Below, one piece after another: positions 1 through 13,000 of a stretch of 64,000 bases of DNA (the first letter of the stretch is position 1; the number at the start of each line of letters is the position of its first letter). This DNA is from Zoroaster sp. YZ-2022 (lineage: Eukaryota; Echinodermata; Asteroidea; Forcipulatida; Zoroasteridae): positions 20,393,843 to 20,457,842 of the forward strand of contig CM055816.1 in assembly GCA_029582265.1 (NCBI GenBank), in the 5' to 3' direction. A program made the translations under genes and the position numbers. Under the pieces are notes generated by a model. It had not been told where the DNA came from. It did no database searches and saw nothing but the letters and a program-made list of their open reading frames with translations.

Positions 1-252
1 ATAAGGCTCATAAATCATTCCTGAAACCATCTCAGCTCCCTGGGGAGTATACAGCTCAATTGCTGCCATTTCTAGCGCATATAGAGCAAACCAACTCTGC
101 CTTCACAGGTACCCATTTAACCCCTGGGTGGAGAGAAGCAATTATGATTAAGTGTCTTGCTCAAGGACACAAGTGTCACGGCCGTGATTCGAACCCACAT
201 TATGTTGCTAACACCAGAACTTGAATCCGGTAAGCTAGACCGCTCGGCCACC
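1..252 (-). repeat. tRNA-derived SINE, cut by the window edge
   Basis: This is a minus-strand copy of the SINE family that recurs seven more times here. The tRNA-like head lies at the right end: the reverse complement carries an A-box-like TGGCCGAGCGGTCTA and a B-box-like GGTTCGAATC. The body, with CTTGAGCAAGACACTTAA and GAGCTGTATACTCCCCAGG, runs to the window start. The LINE-like 3' tail is outside the window. Confidence 0.85.
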
Positions 253-416
253 AGTGAAAAAGAAGATATTTGTTAAAAATATTTTTGTTTTTAGATTAAC
301 TCAGTGGCTGAAAACAATACCCCTTAAATAAGGTCATAACAATTCTAAAATTATATTACTGTTGCTGCTGCACAAATGAGCCAGTAAATTTCAGTCACTG
401 TATGTGTTCTTCACTC

Positions 417-712
417 CAGGCCTGTGATTTCTCAGGATTTTTCCTGATTTCAGGATTTTTTTTTTACAAATCTCCCTTTGCCTGAAAATTTCCTTGAAAT
501 AAGAGAAGTAGCCACCAAGGAAAGAAAGAAGTAGCCTGTATTGTGTCCAAACCTCTCGGCCTGTTTGTGGGGATGTGGAGAGTCTGTAAATTCTCCAAAA
601 TTAAACATACGGGAGGTTCAGGGGGCTAATTTGTCCTCTAGACCAAAGGGAGACGTGACCCTGGCCCGCTACCCATTTTAGGGATTTTTTAACTTTTGTC
701 AAATCACACACC
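417..712. repeat. dispersed repeat R1, copy 1
   Basis: This block of about 300 bp starts CAGGCCTGTGAT and includes AAGTAGCCTGTATTGTGTCC and GTGGGGATGTGGAGAGTCTG. It recurs at 31142-31432 and 44491-44765 in the same orientation. I see no coding capacity and no clear terminal repeats, so the class is unknown. Confidence 0.75.
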
Positions 713-1237
713 TGAACCCAGGACAACAATTCCATGCCCTGTTGAAAGTCTGTTCTGACCGTGACGATTCCGTCCCTTTAAAGGGCCAGTTTAAGCATGA
801 ACAAATTCATGCTTCATCCTTGGCACACGAGGGCGCTGTTATGTGAGAACACAAAGAGCCGTTATTATACGGCTCTGAGATCAGAACAGTCTTCATCACG
901 AGCACTGAAAGTGCACATAAAAACACCCCCGCATTGCACAAGAAAACAGAGATTACTTCAAAATGTTTACTAATTCGTAACCAAACACTCTAGCTGTTAA
1001 CAGGACAACTTGTTTTACCTGAAATTTCCAGATTTTTTTCATTTGAAAACAAATACAGAAGCTCGGTGTGTCGTGAATAAGTGTCAACGTAAATTTTACA
1101 CCGTGCGTGACGGCCACCTACCATAAATTAATTTTAATACTTATTTACTGTAAAACCATGCTTCTCACAATTATTTTGTTCCAAAAACGTTCAGAATTGC
1201 CGTCAAATTAGCCAAAACACGGGTGATATATCTTTAA

Positions 1238-1459
1238 AGGGACAGTATCGTCACGATCAGACTTTCGACACTGCATGGAATTGGTGTTCTAGTTTAAGCT
1301 CAGAGTGACCAAGGTAAATGAAAAACACTGGCTCATTTATGCAACATAACAGCAACGGTAATAATTCATGATCTTATCATGTGTGGTTTCAGTCACTGAG
1401 TTATTCTAAATTGAAAGCAGTCCGATTCCATATCCTGTCGATTGTGACGATATTGCCCC
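1238..1459. mobile_element. MITE-like element with GGACAGTATCGTCACGATC ends
   Basis: The left end reads GGACAGTATCGTCACGATC. The right end is an approximate inverted copy (TGTCGATTGTGACGATATTG). A related copy lies at 47245-47441, and a single arm with the same words lies near 735-790. Non-autonomous DNA transposon is inferred from the inverted ends and recurrence. Confidence 0.55.
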
Positions 1460-1460
1460 T

Positions 1461-3760
1461 AGAATGAATTATTATCGGCAAGCTAACTTGAAGTGAATTA
1501 GTGTTAAAGGTACGAACAAGAAAACACAGAAATATACAGAAATACAATTCTATGCACATAACAGTAAGTTGCTAAAGGCAACATTTTGCTTCTAGCGTTT
1601 TCTATAAATTTGTGAATGCTTTTTCACACCCAGTGCTTCCACTTTTCAAATCTACATTTCCTTAGATTTACAGAAACATTTCCTTAGATTTCCTTCCCCG
1701 ATGTTCCTTAGTTTTACTTAAATCATCAAAAGTGTATTAGCCCCTGTATGCATACACAGTTTGCATATGTGAAAGTTGCAGTAGCAGAGATGCCAACATT
1801 GAATTCCAAAAAAGAGTAGCATTTATTGAAAAATAAAATCGCAAAAATCTAACGCAAAAAAATGCATGTCCGGATTTTGGGCAACGTCAGCGCCGCACTC
1901 GGTGTGAACCCCGTTGGCGGTAGTGGGACCGGGGGCAGAGTAAATTGGAGGAAAATACTCAATGAAAAAATTATGAAATTATAACAATGCTAGACGTATT
2001 TTATCTTAAAAAGCTCACAATAATGATCTTCCGAATTAGTAATCCATGCATCAGTCACGTTAGAAATTTTGATTATAATACTAACTGTTCTCTTTCTTGG
2101 GGTCTCGAAAGCAAATAACAAATTGATAGCCTTAGCTAGGCCTAGGCCTAGCCCTAGCTCACCTGGGCCCAATTTCATGGCGCTGCTTACCACAGAATTC
2201 TGCGCTTACGGCGCCATGAAAAGCATGTGATTCTATGCGCCGTAAGCGCTGAATTCCGCAGTAAGCAGTGCCTGCACTGAAGTCGCACTTGCAAAGAAGC
2301 TTCGAGAAATTAAAAGGTAATATGCACGTGCGCGAGCACAATTGTGCGCGAGCACAATTATGCGCGCATGTACACGTGTACACACAAGCTACCTCACCGA
2401 CAACCTCATTCCCCACGGGTATGCTCATTATTCCCCATTATGTAATAGAGATCAATGGGTACGACCTTGCAAATAATGTACAGATGTACAGGCAGGGTAC
2501 ATGTGGCAGGTATGTAGGCAGTCGAATCCAGCGCGCTCGCGCTTGTGTGTGATACGTACATAATCGTGTGAATTCGCCGCTAATCCCGCTATCGTCGCTT
2601 TTTACCACCACTGTGGTCTATATTTAAAAGGTTGTTTTGTTTTTTCATTTTTAAAATTATTTTTCATCATTTTTATTTCCACTTAATAGTTCATTCATTG
2701 TTTGCTTGTATTGTAACTATATACAATTATACTGGGGCGGCTTGTTTAGCGTATTTCAATGAAGTATTATCGTAGAGTCGTATTCACGGCTCAAAATCGT
2801 ATTTGCTACGCCCAAATCGTGTATGTTGGCATCTCTGCAGTAGGCCATAAGAAGCGCATGCTGTTGAAAAAAAGCGCAAAACCTTTCAAAATGGAAAGTC
2901 AATTCATGGGAAAATAAGTTTTTGCACGCCTTTTCTAGTGTAACGTTAATTCTTTAAATGCGAGCCCGCGGTGGTCACTTTCCAGACATACATACATGTG
3001 CGTAGGCCAGCCTAGGTAGCATGAAAATCTGACGTCATGCTTAGACTAGCCCATGGCTGTGCCTAACATGCGGCCGGCAACTAGGCTGTTTGTGCCGTGC
3101 CCAGTCAAATCTGCGTCAATGCTATACAGCGCGCAAACTGACCGAGGGTATAAATAATAAGTGTTAATTTTTATGCAACATTATTTCGTAAAAAAATATC
3201 GAATATTTACGAACATTCCTTAGAATTTCCTTAGAATTTACGGCATTTCCTTAGATTTCCTTAGATTTCTTTATTTCCTCAGAAATTTCCTTAGAGCGTC
3301 AAAACATTTCAAAATTTCCTTAAAATAAGGAAATTTCCTTGAAAGTGGAAGCACTGTTCACACCTTTCAATGACTTACACAGCTGTCGACAGCTAGTTTT
3401 GTGGCTTATTTGGGGGGGGGGGGGCGGGCGGCTATTGTGACAGCTTTGTTACTACAAGGCCATCATTTGAATGAAATTAAATAAAAAGTGTTCCTTTCCA
3501 GACGAGGACAATTGAAAAGGAACATTTGTTGGAAATCGCGGATAAAATTCCAGAAATACAGGCGAAACATATTCTTTCGGCCCCGCCCCCTGGCGATCCC
3601 CGCCAGCGTTATTGCGATCCTCAATGCTGTGATCTGCTATTGCTAAGTACCGTGCATGCACGCATGCAGTACATTTTATACGACTGTTGCATGAGTGTAA
3701 TACAGGTAAATTGCTGCGCAAAATTTTCAATGGAATAAAACATCCGTTGGTAATATTTGG
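1461..3760. other. intergenic region upstream of SRPRA, no gene seen
   Basis: No convincing exon is visible. The stretch holds a foldback at 2181-2270, a purine/pyrimidine-alternating GCGCGAGCACAATT repeat near 2330-2365, several CCTTAGATTTCC words (1630-1720, 3220-3340) and a poly-G run near 3413-3424. Distal SRPRA promoter or an untranslated 5' exon could lie here, but I cannot place either. Confidence 0.4.
2181..2270. repeat. imperfect foldback
   Basis: CGCTGCTTAC...GAATTCTGCGCTTACGGCGC on the left mirrors GCGCCGTAAGCGCTGAATTC...GTAAGCAGTG on the right around a short loop. It is probably a remnant of a small inverted-repeat element. Confidence 0.6.
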
Positions 3761-3761
3761 T

Positions 3762-3769
3762 TGACGTCA
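3762..3769 (+). promoter_or_regulatory. CRE-like TGACGTCA upstream of SRPRA
   Basis: A perfect palindromic TGACGTCA (CREB/ATF consensus) sits 157 bp before the SRPRA start codon. Secretory-pathway genes are often driven by CREB/ATF-type factors, so a promoter role is plausible. It is inferred only from sequence and position. The same octamer also occurs inside repeats near 48 kb, so chance is possible. Confidence 0.35.
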
Positions 3770-3925
3770 TCTTATTTTTAGCTGGTGCACATCATTGTAC
3801 ACGGATTTTGATTGTCACACACACATTGTGTATAGTAATTATATGAAAGATCGTAATCACATTGCGAAATACCAGCATAGAGCAGAAATAACATCTGGCC
3901 AGAATTGCCAGTGAAAACTATCAAA

Positions 3926-4042
3926 ATGTTAGATCTTTTTACGATTTTTAGTAAGGGCGGCATCGTTTTGTGGTATTTCCAGGGAACATGCCAGGCCCTT
4001 GGATCATCAGTGAACGCCCTGATCAAAAGTGTCATCTTACAG
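3926..4042 (+). CDS. SRPRA: SRPRA exon 1 (residues 1-39)
   Basis: Starts [12 protein letters not shown], the conserved beginning of the SRX domain, with A at -3. Ends in CAG before donor GTAAAG, phase 0. The 5' UTR boundary was not determined. Confidence 0.95.
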
Positions 4043-7000
4043 GTAAAGGAAATATATTTTATTGCAAGTTATTCTGGGAAAATAATGTTTTTTAAGTGAA
4101 TGTTATGATACGGTAGACCGTGAGAATGAAAGTGATAGATTTGCGTCCACCGCCCGCATGTCCCGAAAGCTACCGCCTAAATTTTTCATTATTTGCCAAA
4201 AAAATCATTATTTGCACAAAAAAGGTATTTCCACCAAACAAATTTAGTTCCAAATCATCCACATCAGTAAAACGAAGTTTTTACCAAATTTCCACCAGTA
4301 GGCCGAAATCATTAGTACATGTAGCCTACATTATTGCCTACTACTAGTACTAGTACTACAATACATGTACACTGTACATGTTCTCTTATTTTTACAGTCT
4401 TAGTCCCGCATACTTCGTTCACAAAAAAGGTCGCATCGCGCTAAAACTGTATGGTAAACTCCGATCCGCACCTGCAACTGTACCGCCTTCACATGCACAA
4501 CACGTTCGCTGTTGAGCCTTTCCATTGTATCTTATGCCTGTGTGTGCGGCCTGCACGTATAATGATGCACGTACGTACACAGATTAGAAGAAACATCTTG
4601 TGATTGCGCTGTAGTGTTATTAATGATCAATGGAAATAATGAATAATGAATAATGAAAAAAAGCCTCATGTGTTTTCGAAATTTCCCGGACGCAAATCTA
4701 TGACTTTCATTCTCTTGGCCTTATAACAAGTATGGTCATGGTTGCGTTACGTGTTAAAATGTGGGAAGTCCTGCAAAATTACCATAAATAATGGCAATAC
4801 GCACATAGAATGCATGGCGCATTGCATTGCTCATGATCAAAGTTCAAGATGTTCAAAAATCAAAGTTAAATTTTTTTCGTCATACAAATTACAATTAAAC
4901 AAATTAACATTGAATTTATTAATATAATCGACTTTGTGATTATTATACAACAGTGATTGAGCAGTGCATGTAGGGACCACAAACAAACTACCGCGCATCG
5001 CTACTGCACATGCCGCTGCCGAAAAAACGCGTGTACAAAAAATGGTATACCGAGGGGCGCATGGCTTCCCTTCGGCTAGCACAAAGCACTGTGGGATAGA
5101 ATTACGTTTGTGGACGCCATTTTGTTTTCCGATAATTTCTGAGGATACTGCCGAAAGAATAATAATAAATAATAATGTATAGATTTATATAGCGCACGTA
5201 TCCACCAACTAAGTGGCGCTCAAGGCGCATTATATTATTATCCCTGCTCATAAGGCTCATAAGGCTCATAAATCATTCCTGAAACCATCTCAGCTCCCTG
5301 GGGAGTATACAGCTCAATTGCTGCCATTTCTAGCGCATATAGAGCAAACCATCTCTGCCTTCACAGGTACCCATTTAACCCCTGGGTGGAGAGAAGCAAT
5401 TATGGTTAAGTGTCTTGCTCAAGGACACAGGTGTCACGGCCGGGGCTCGAACCCACACTCTGCTGCTGGCAACACCAGAACTTGAGTTCAGTGCGCTAGA
5501 CCGCACGACAATCCACTTTACGTGCATTATACAACACACGGGACCTACGGCGTTACGTCCCATCCGAAGGACGAAGCAATTATGGTTAAAGCAGGACGTC
5601 AACGGAATATATTACAGTGTTTTGATGCTGTTAGGCTTACAAGAAGTGTGTAATGATTACTTCTATATGATTAAAATTCAAATAAAGTAATTTCTTAATG
5701 TAAAAAAAAATTCATTTTGATCAGCATTTCACTATCTAGAAAAGTCGTGTTTCGCAAAAAGCCCGAACTCATGAATAATTCATATCGTAGTTGTGACGCA
5801 TAATCAAGGACTGGCATTCGCTGCTTATGCCCCAGATAGTACGTCACACTTACGCTGGTTTACGTGGGCTGGTATTTCACCGCTCATTTCTATGGGCCTT
5901 TGCTGGGAACCATGAAAGCAGCCAACGCGCGAAAAACCACTCGCTCAGAAATCTAAGAAGGGGGGCTATTTTTTACAATCAAAATTAAACAAAATAACAG
6001 GGAATAAAACCATCGTACTGATAATGAAATAATAACTAAACACAACATAAACAAGACTCAGGAGACGATTTAGTGTACGAGCTCTCGTTGAAGTCCATCT
6101 TTAAGTACCTTGCTCAAGGACACAAGTGTCACGACCGGGGCTCGAACCCACACCCTGCTGCTGGCAACACCAGAACTTGAGTTCGGTGCGCTAGACCGCT
6201 CGGCCACGACACTCCAATGATGAAAATCGACCAATTTTTCGACCAAGTTCTAATCTAAGGAAATTGAAGGGTAAGTAATTTTCAATGTCAAATTTGAAGT
6301 ATAAGGGGGCTTTAAACTTCAAATAGAAGGGCAGAAATGGAAAGATTGACGTCGAAATAGGGTGGAGACGATGTTTTTAACCGGGGGAGACTAGCGCAAA
6401 TGAGCGCCGGCAATTTCTTAAACATGGGTCCAGCTGGCATTGCATGAAAAATTACAACAATTCATCTTTCCGATATCAGTCTATGGGGATTTTTAATACC
6501 AGGATTTTCGGAATAAACTATGATTGACCGAAAAACCAATAAAGAAAAGACAATTTTAATCTGAAAATGTGAGGGAAAATATATTTCCATCAAATTCAGA
6601 GGGAGTAAGTTTAACTAATATAATTGGTAATAGTGTGTTTGTTGCTAGCCTAGTATAAGGGTTTTGGCTGTTCTCTTTGTTTAACTTACCCTTACTCAAC
6701 CAGTGATAATTTAAAAAAACTTTTTAATAAAATATTTTGATGTTTTTCATACAAAATACATTTGAAATACACAAAATTTAAGGAACTACATTTCAGAAAA
6801 GTATAGTTGAAGAATATTCATGCATTTGCAAACAATTTTTCCCCAATTTTTTTATGAACATCAGGGAAAGTTGAAGAGTATGTTTTATGTTTTTTTTATT
6901 TCATAAAAATTGTTATTTAAAAAAAAAAAAAAAACTGTTTTACTTAATTTGTTTTCTTTTTCAAAATTTTCTTTAGGAATCCTCAACCAAACAGGATGGG

Positions 7001-10000
7001 TGTTTCCCTTGAAGTGTGGAGGCAATAAATAGGATGTCATCAATCAGAAGAGGTAGTGTTCAAGAAAGTTGGCATTCATCTTAGTCTGGGCATTCGTACA
7101 TACTTGGCCGTTTTCATCTTTTTGTGGTCTGCTGCTCTCCAGACAACTGTGTGATGTCACCATATCTGGTGATGTTGAGTTAAACCTCGGACCTTCAACT
7201 GTTGGCAGTTGGCACAACCCCACCACTTTCTGTCGATATTCTTAAATCCTTTGTTACATACATGTATACACTCAAACCGCAATCTGCGCGTGACCGCGTG
7301 TTAACCCCAAAGGGGGCGGGATTATGTTTACAGGTTATGAATAGAACGTTCTGGAAGTTTCTTTTGGAAAATGATGTAATTTTCAGAAATTTCTAGAAGT
7401 GAAGTGAAGAAGAAACCTTTAGTATTTTCTAGAAGGGATTAAAAACTATAAATACGGGCTGGTAGAGGATTTTAGGCAGGACTTGAGCAAACCATTAAGA
7501 CTTCGGTAAACAGTACTTGAGAAACCAGACTTTCAGTGTACACCCACTAGGACCTGTGATGTCACTTACGACTTGTCTGTGTGGAGTGTTTTGAGAAAAT
7601 TCGTCTTGACCGAGTGAAGTGTCTGAGAGCTGAATTTAATTCCGGAAGAGACATTTTGTGAACTAAATCTACAGTTCAGTATTTTTGGGATTTCTTTCCC
7701 ATATTTTTATCACAGTAGTCGACTTGTGTCCCCGTGGTTTCGTCTATTTCCGGCCGTTTGTTGGAGGTGAATTCGCCCCACGTCCAGCTCTATTTACACC
7801 GTGTCAGAGAACTGTTTTTTTTGTCATTTTCGCTGGAGCCTGCTCAGCCCTCGGCCGTAAGATATTCTTATTTAGTATAAGATCGTTTCTTAATGTACAC
7901 TTGTTTACCTTAATCATTGTACGCTTGTTAAACCCATCGATATTTGAAGCAGTTGATATTTTCATTATTAAATCACTTTCTTTGTTCTTTATATCAGTGT
8001 GACCTTGTTTGATTTCTTTGTTGCATCTGAGAAAATTCAGGCTTTTTGAGTAATTTGCATTCACATATAGTTTGAAGATTTTCGGATCGTAACACCTTGA
8101 AAAATGGAACTTGCCCTGAAGTGAATCTTCATCATGATGTAACGAACATACTTAAAATGATTTATCATTTTATAAAAGAACTTCTCCAATGGAATAAAAC
8201 CTTTCACAGCTAGATTTAAGGTCAGATTGTTTCCTTTATTGCAATCAAGTACGAGTACACATTTTACCAAGCAAGTACATTGTATAGGGGCCGGAGAGAA
8301 ATTCATTCAATATCAGTCATCCGTGTAAAATATGTCATTAATAATATTTTGAATAAATAATAATTGTTTGAGTGGAATGGTTAGTTGTAACACAAATTTA
8401 TTGAAAATATAATTAGATAGCTATAACTTTAAAAAATAATAAGTTGATAGCTTACCCAGTTTTTGTAATACAGCTACTCCATTTTGTTTACTGCTTTGTT
8501 TACATTGCGAAAATTGAGTAAACAAATTAAATGAGCCATTGTTGAAAAACAGATTGAAAATACTTGTTTTACTTGGACTGTGTGCTTTATTTATATCCTG
8601 TAAGGGACCCAAAACCACCATGATTCCCTTCACAATATCCAATTTTGACCAATGGAGGGATTATTGTTATAAAAAATATAATAAATAAATTAAAAAAATT
8701 AATGTATGTCATGCAGGGAATTTCACATTGTTGCTTTCACACAGAAGGTTATTTTGTGAAATAAATCCCATATTTTAACGTTTAAAAATCCTTTGAGCAT
8801 GTTGAGTTTTGATAGCTTTTTGTCAATTACGCTGCTATGCCATACGTGTACAAATAAATTAATTTTACTAAAATGATAGCACCTGAGACATACATATTTC
8901 AAGGGATGTTTGATACTATCATCAACTTAAACACAGTAAGTTTCACATTAGCTGAAGTAACTGTATCTCAAAGGTCATTGGGTCGAATCAGACCTACATG
9001 TAAGAGCTACAGACTTTATAGGAAATTTGGGAGACCCATTCTTTGTACACTATTCAAAATAGACTGGTTACACAGATTGATTTATATGATAAAATGCAGT
9101 CTGTATCATGGGTTACAGACTATTAGGCTTGGGTGATTTCATAATACAATGTGAGTTTTCAAATTTTTGACATTACAAATCGGTTTTGGTCATTGTTGAT
9201 CCATTCAAATGATAGAGGAAGTATCTACATGTACATGTACAAATGTAGGTGCATTCTGTGGAGAGGAAAGGCGCCTAATATTAGTATTTATCCCTCCTAC
9301 TACAACGGTCAAAATCAGTCAAAATGTTGAAATACTTCCCAAGGTATATCTAGTGCACTTACAAGTCAAACACTGTCGAACCTTACGTGTAGTTAGTACA
9401 TTTACAGGTCAAAATGAGTCGACTGTTTTTGACTGGTAAAAGCATTATCTGGTATTGTTCAGGGAAGTCAAAATGACAGTAAAAACCAGTCAAAAATGCC
9501 CCTGTGTTGCACATTTGGGTCAACAGTCAAAACAGGCAGTTGACTGGTTTTGACCACTACAGCAACTTTCCACTAAAGTGCGTCAATAGTAGGAGGGTTA
9601 AATAAGGAGATATTCAAAAGGTGCCAAATTTCCCCCGAGTGTCTCCCAAATTTCCCCCGAGTGTCTCCCAAATTTCCCCCGAGTGTCTCCCAAATTTCCC
9701 CCCGAGTGTCTCCCAAATTTCCCCCCGAGTGTCTCCCAAATTTCCCCCCGAGTGTCTCCCAAATTTCCCCCCGAGTGTCTCCCAAATTTCCTCCGAGTGT
9801 CTCCCAAATTTCCCCCGAGTGTCTCCCAAATTTCCCCCCGAGTGTCTCCCAAATTTCCTCCGAGTGTCTCCCAAATTTCCCCCGAGTGTCTCCCAAATTT
9901 CCCCCCGAGTGTCTCCCAAATTTCCTCCGAGTGTCTCCCAAATTTCCCCCGAGTGTCTCCCAAATTTTCTATGTAAAAGTCTGTAGCTCTAAGGTCTGAT

Positions 10001-13000
10001 TCGACACAATGACAAGACATTTGAGATACAGTTAAAGCAGCTAGTTTTACATAAATCTGTGATGTGTGTTTCTTCAAGAATACCAATTTGTGGTACATTA
10101 ACCCTCATATTTATTTTATTTCAGGAGCGTGGAGGCACAGACACCTTTAATCATGAGTCTTTAGCCCTCAAGTATAAACTAGACAATGAGTTTGAGCTTA
10201 TATTTGTTGTAAGTACTTATGTATCAACATTTTAACCATAAATATAAATCTTGCATTGTTTTTTATACATTCGAAACAAAAGTCATCATGAGTGTTTCAT
10301 ACAACCATGTGTGTTTCACAAATAAACCCTGTCACAGTAATATACGCCGTGTTTTTGACGGGGCAAAATTGTTTATTTCAATCACTCGTTGCCGTCTGTG
10401 ATCCAGCGCTTGAACTTCACGCTCCATACACAAGGGTGAAGTTTGTGAAGGTCGCAGATGGCAACGAGTGTTCCAAATAAACAGTTTTTCCCCGTTAAAC
10501 ACATGGCACATATTACTGTGAAGGTGTTTATTCACCAGTAATTTTGTTTGGAATTGTTATTTTGTTTCTGTAAAAATGAAGTCAATCTTTTTTCAAACAA
10601 GACTTTATTAAAAACAAAATTGACCGAAATTGACCAAGGGGCAACCATCATTAGTACATCAGGTTGCCCCATTGAATTTTAAGGTTCCCTGGGAAGTAGG
10701 AAACACTTGATTTCATACCTTGAAAAGACAGAGACAAATAGCTGAATATCAATGTACATATAGTCTAATCAAAAAAGTGTATCAGCAAGGGTAGAGCCAA
10801 TGATTTTCCATTTCAGAAAAGTCAGTTTTCCATTTTTACAAATCTTCATTTCCGTTTCGCCCATTAGAACAGTGTACAAAAATCTTTTTCATTTCCGTTT
10901 GACATTATTTCCTACATGTAAATGAATGCACAATGAAAGAGGCCAATTCCGTTAATTCAGTTTCGTTTCCGCTAAAACGGAAAATCATTGGCCCTACAAG
11001 GGTTAAAATTAACACTAGTCTGCTAGCCTGAGGCTAGTGGTTTTAGCAGCGGGACTAATGCATGCAGCTGCTAGGGTTTGGGTAGTGAAAAATGGGCAAG
11101 TGAAAAAAATGGGGGGAAAAAAAAAAACTTGACTTGTAAGTACAAAGTATGTTTTCACCTTTTTCAGGACTATTAAAAAAAATGTGAAGGACTAGAAAAA
11201 TGTTGACATACATGCAGCTAGTCCTTTGGGCTACCATAAAATTCAAGTTAATTTCGACCACTGATCAGCAAAAGAAAAAATACTGTAAAAAAACAAAACA
11301 ACTGATGAGTGAATAATTGTAGCCACAATGTACACTTGTAAATACAGACAGTTACATGTATTGTTTCCCATCTAAGTACTCACAATTTTTGCCTTTAACT
11401 CTTTGGCTCCTAAATTGTTTTGGCAAAAATCACATGGGGCCTCACATAGGGCCTGCATTGTCTTACTCAAGCTGTCATATTTACATTATTATTCCAAATA
11501 ACCTCATCAATGTATACATTTTTATAATCCACAATAATTGTGCATTCGAGCAGAGTAGGTTATGTGGTCAACCCGTCTCCATGACAACAGTACTGGTCAT
11601 GTGACCATGACCAAGATGGCCGCCATGATGGCCGCCATGTTGAAAAAAAAAAATTCTTCTAAATACTGCCTATGAAATGATTCAAAATGTACCCAAACTA
11701 GTAAGAGTTATGTAGAAAAAGCTTTCATAATCCAAACAGAATATAACTTCATGATATTGGTCTTGAATTTTATAATAAACAATTGAAGAACGCTTCAAAT
11801 GACTATACGCTTCAAATGACTTATACGCTGTTTGTTGGTTTATTTTTCCATTATGACAGGTGCAGTCTGTTTTTCTGTGAATGACATTTTGCATTTTCCA
11901 GATAAATCAAAACATGATTTACATATTAGTTCATCCAATAAAACCATGTTCATCAAACTGTTTCCTTGGCAACAGATAGTCATGTGACAATATACAAGAT
12001 GGCCACCAATTTGAAAAAAAATCCATGTTTGTACAGTACATGTACTTTTACACAACCAGTAAAAAGATCTGTTCCAATGAAAAAGTTTCTTTTTGAGCAA
12101 TACTTACTAAAACAATGACTCTAAATTCTCTAACGGCCAAAGATTTCTTAGTGGGAAAAGATGCTAGGAATTTGATGATAATTTTCAAATGCAGCTGCTG
12201 TTCCAAATGTAAATGTTTTTCACACCCATCTGCTAGACTATCTTTTACTCTGGGTGTGAAAAACTTCAAAACAGTCCTTGCACACAAAACAGTCACATTT
12301 GGAACAGTAGTTTGAAGTTTTTCGATCCCGACGCTTCCCCTCAGATGTCTTGCGGTGACCGCAACCAACGCAATGGTGCCTTTCAGGATAACGAGACGAC
12401 AGAAAGTGTTTGCCCTTGAGACGCAAGTCATCGGAGACTGGTTTCCTTCCTGGACTGAAGACCAGTAGTGGGCGTGTAGGATCTGTCCTTCGATCAAGCA
12501 AGGGCTGCACAAGCTCTTCGGCAAGGTTCATCCTGAACGTCTTATGTGCACGCCGCTGCTTTCCATATTCTGGATGAATGGCAAAGCAAAGCACCATAGA
12601 ATTTATGATGCACAAGTCAAGGAGTCGGAAGAAAACCCTCTTCCACCATTTCACAGATTTTCGTCCAATGGCATAGTAGCTTAGATACTGATCACATTTG
12701 TCCACACCATTCATGTACTTGTTGTATTCGCAGATGAGCTCTGGCTTGGTGACCTTTTCATCACGGCGTCTGACCACTTCCTGTGTGCCACTGCCATGGA
12801 TGGTCGACATCGCACGAACATCCCTCTTGTCCTTCCAATAAACAGCGAGTACCTGTCCATTGCGGAGAAATTTCATGTCCCCTTTCTGGAGTGTGTTCTC
12901 CTTGAATCTTTTGGGAAAGTCTCCCCGATTTGATCTTACTGTCCCACAGCAGTATGTAGCATCCATTGCAAGGTCTTTCAGTAACTTCAAATGTGTGTAA

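Noticed and set aside
5415..5690. 91-aa frame over the SINE head
   Set aside because: Chance open frame across a SINE.
7300..7800. Possible solo LTR with TATAAATA at about 7448
   Set aside because: No second copy, no TG...CA borders or target duplication could be found, so it is not reported as an element.
9573..10098. Open frames on both strands such as [14 protein letters not shown] and [12 protein letters not shown]
   Set aside because: Artefacts of the 22-23-bp minisatellite in intron 1, which lacks stops in several frames.
12048..12524. 158-aa minus-strand frame overlapping the piggyBac C-terminus
   Set aside because: Out-of-frame shadow of the transposase; no independent features.
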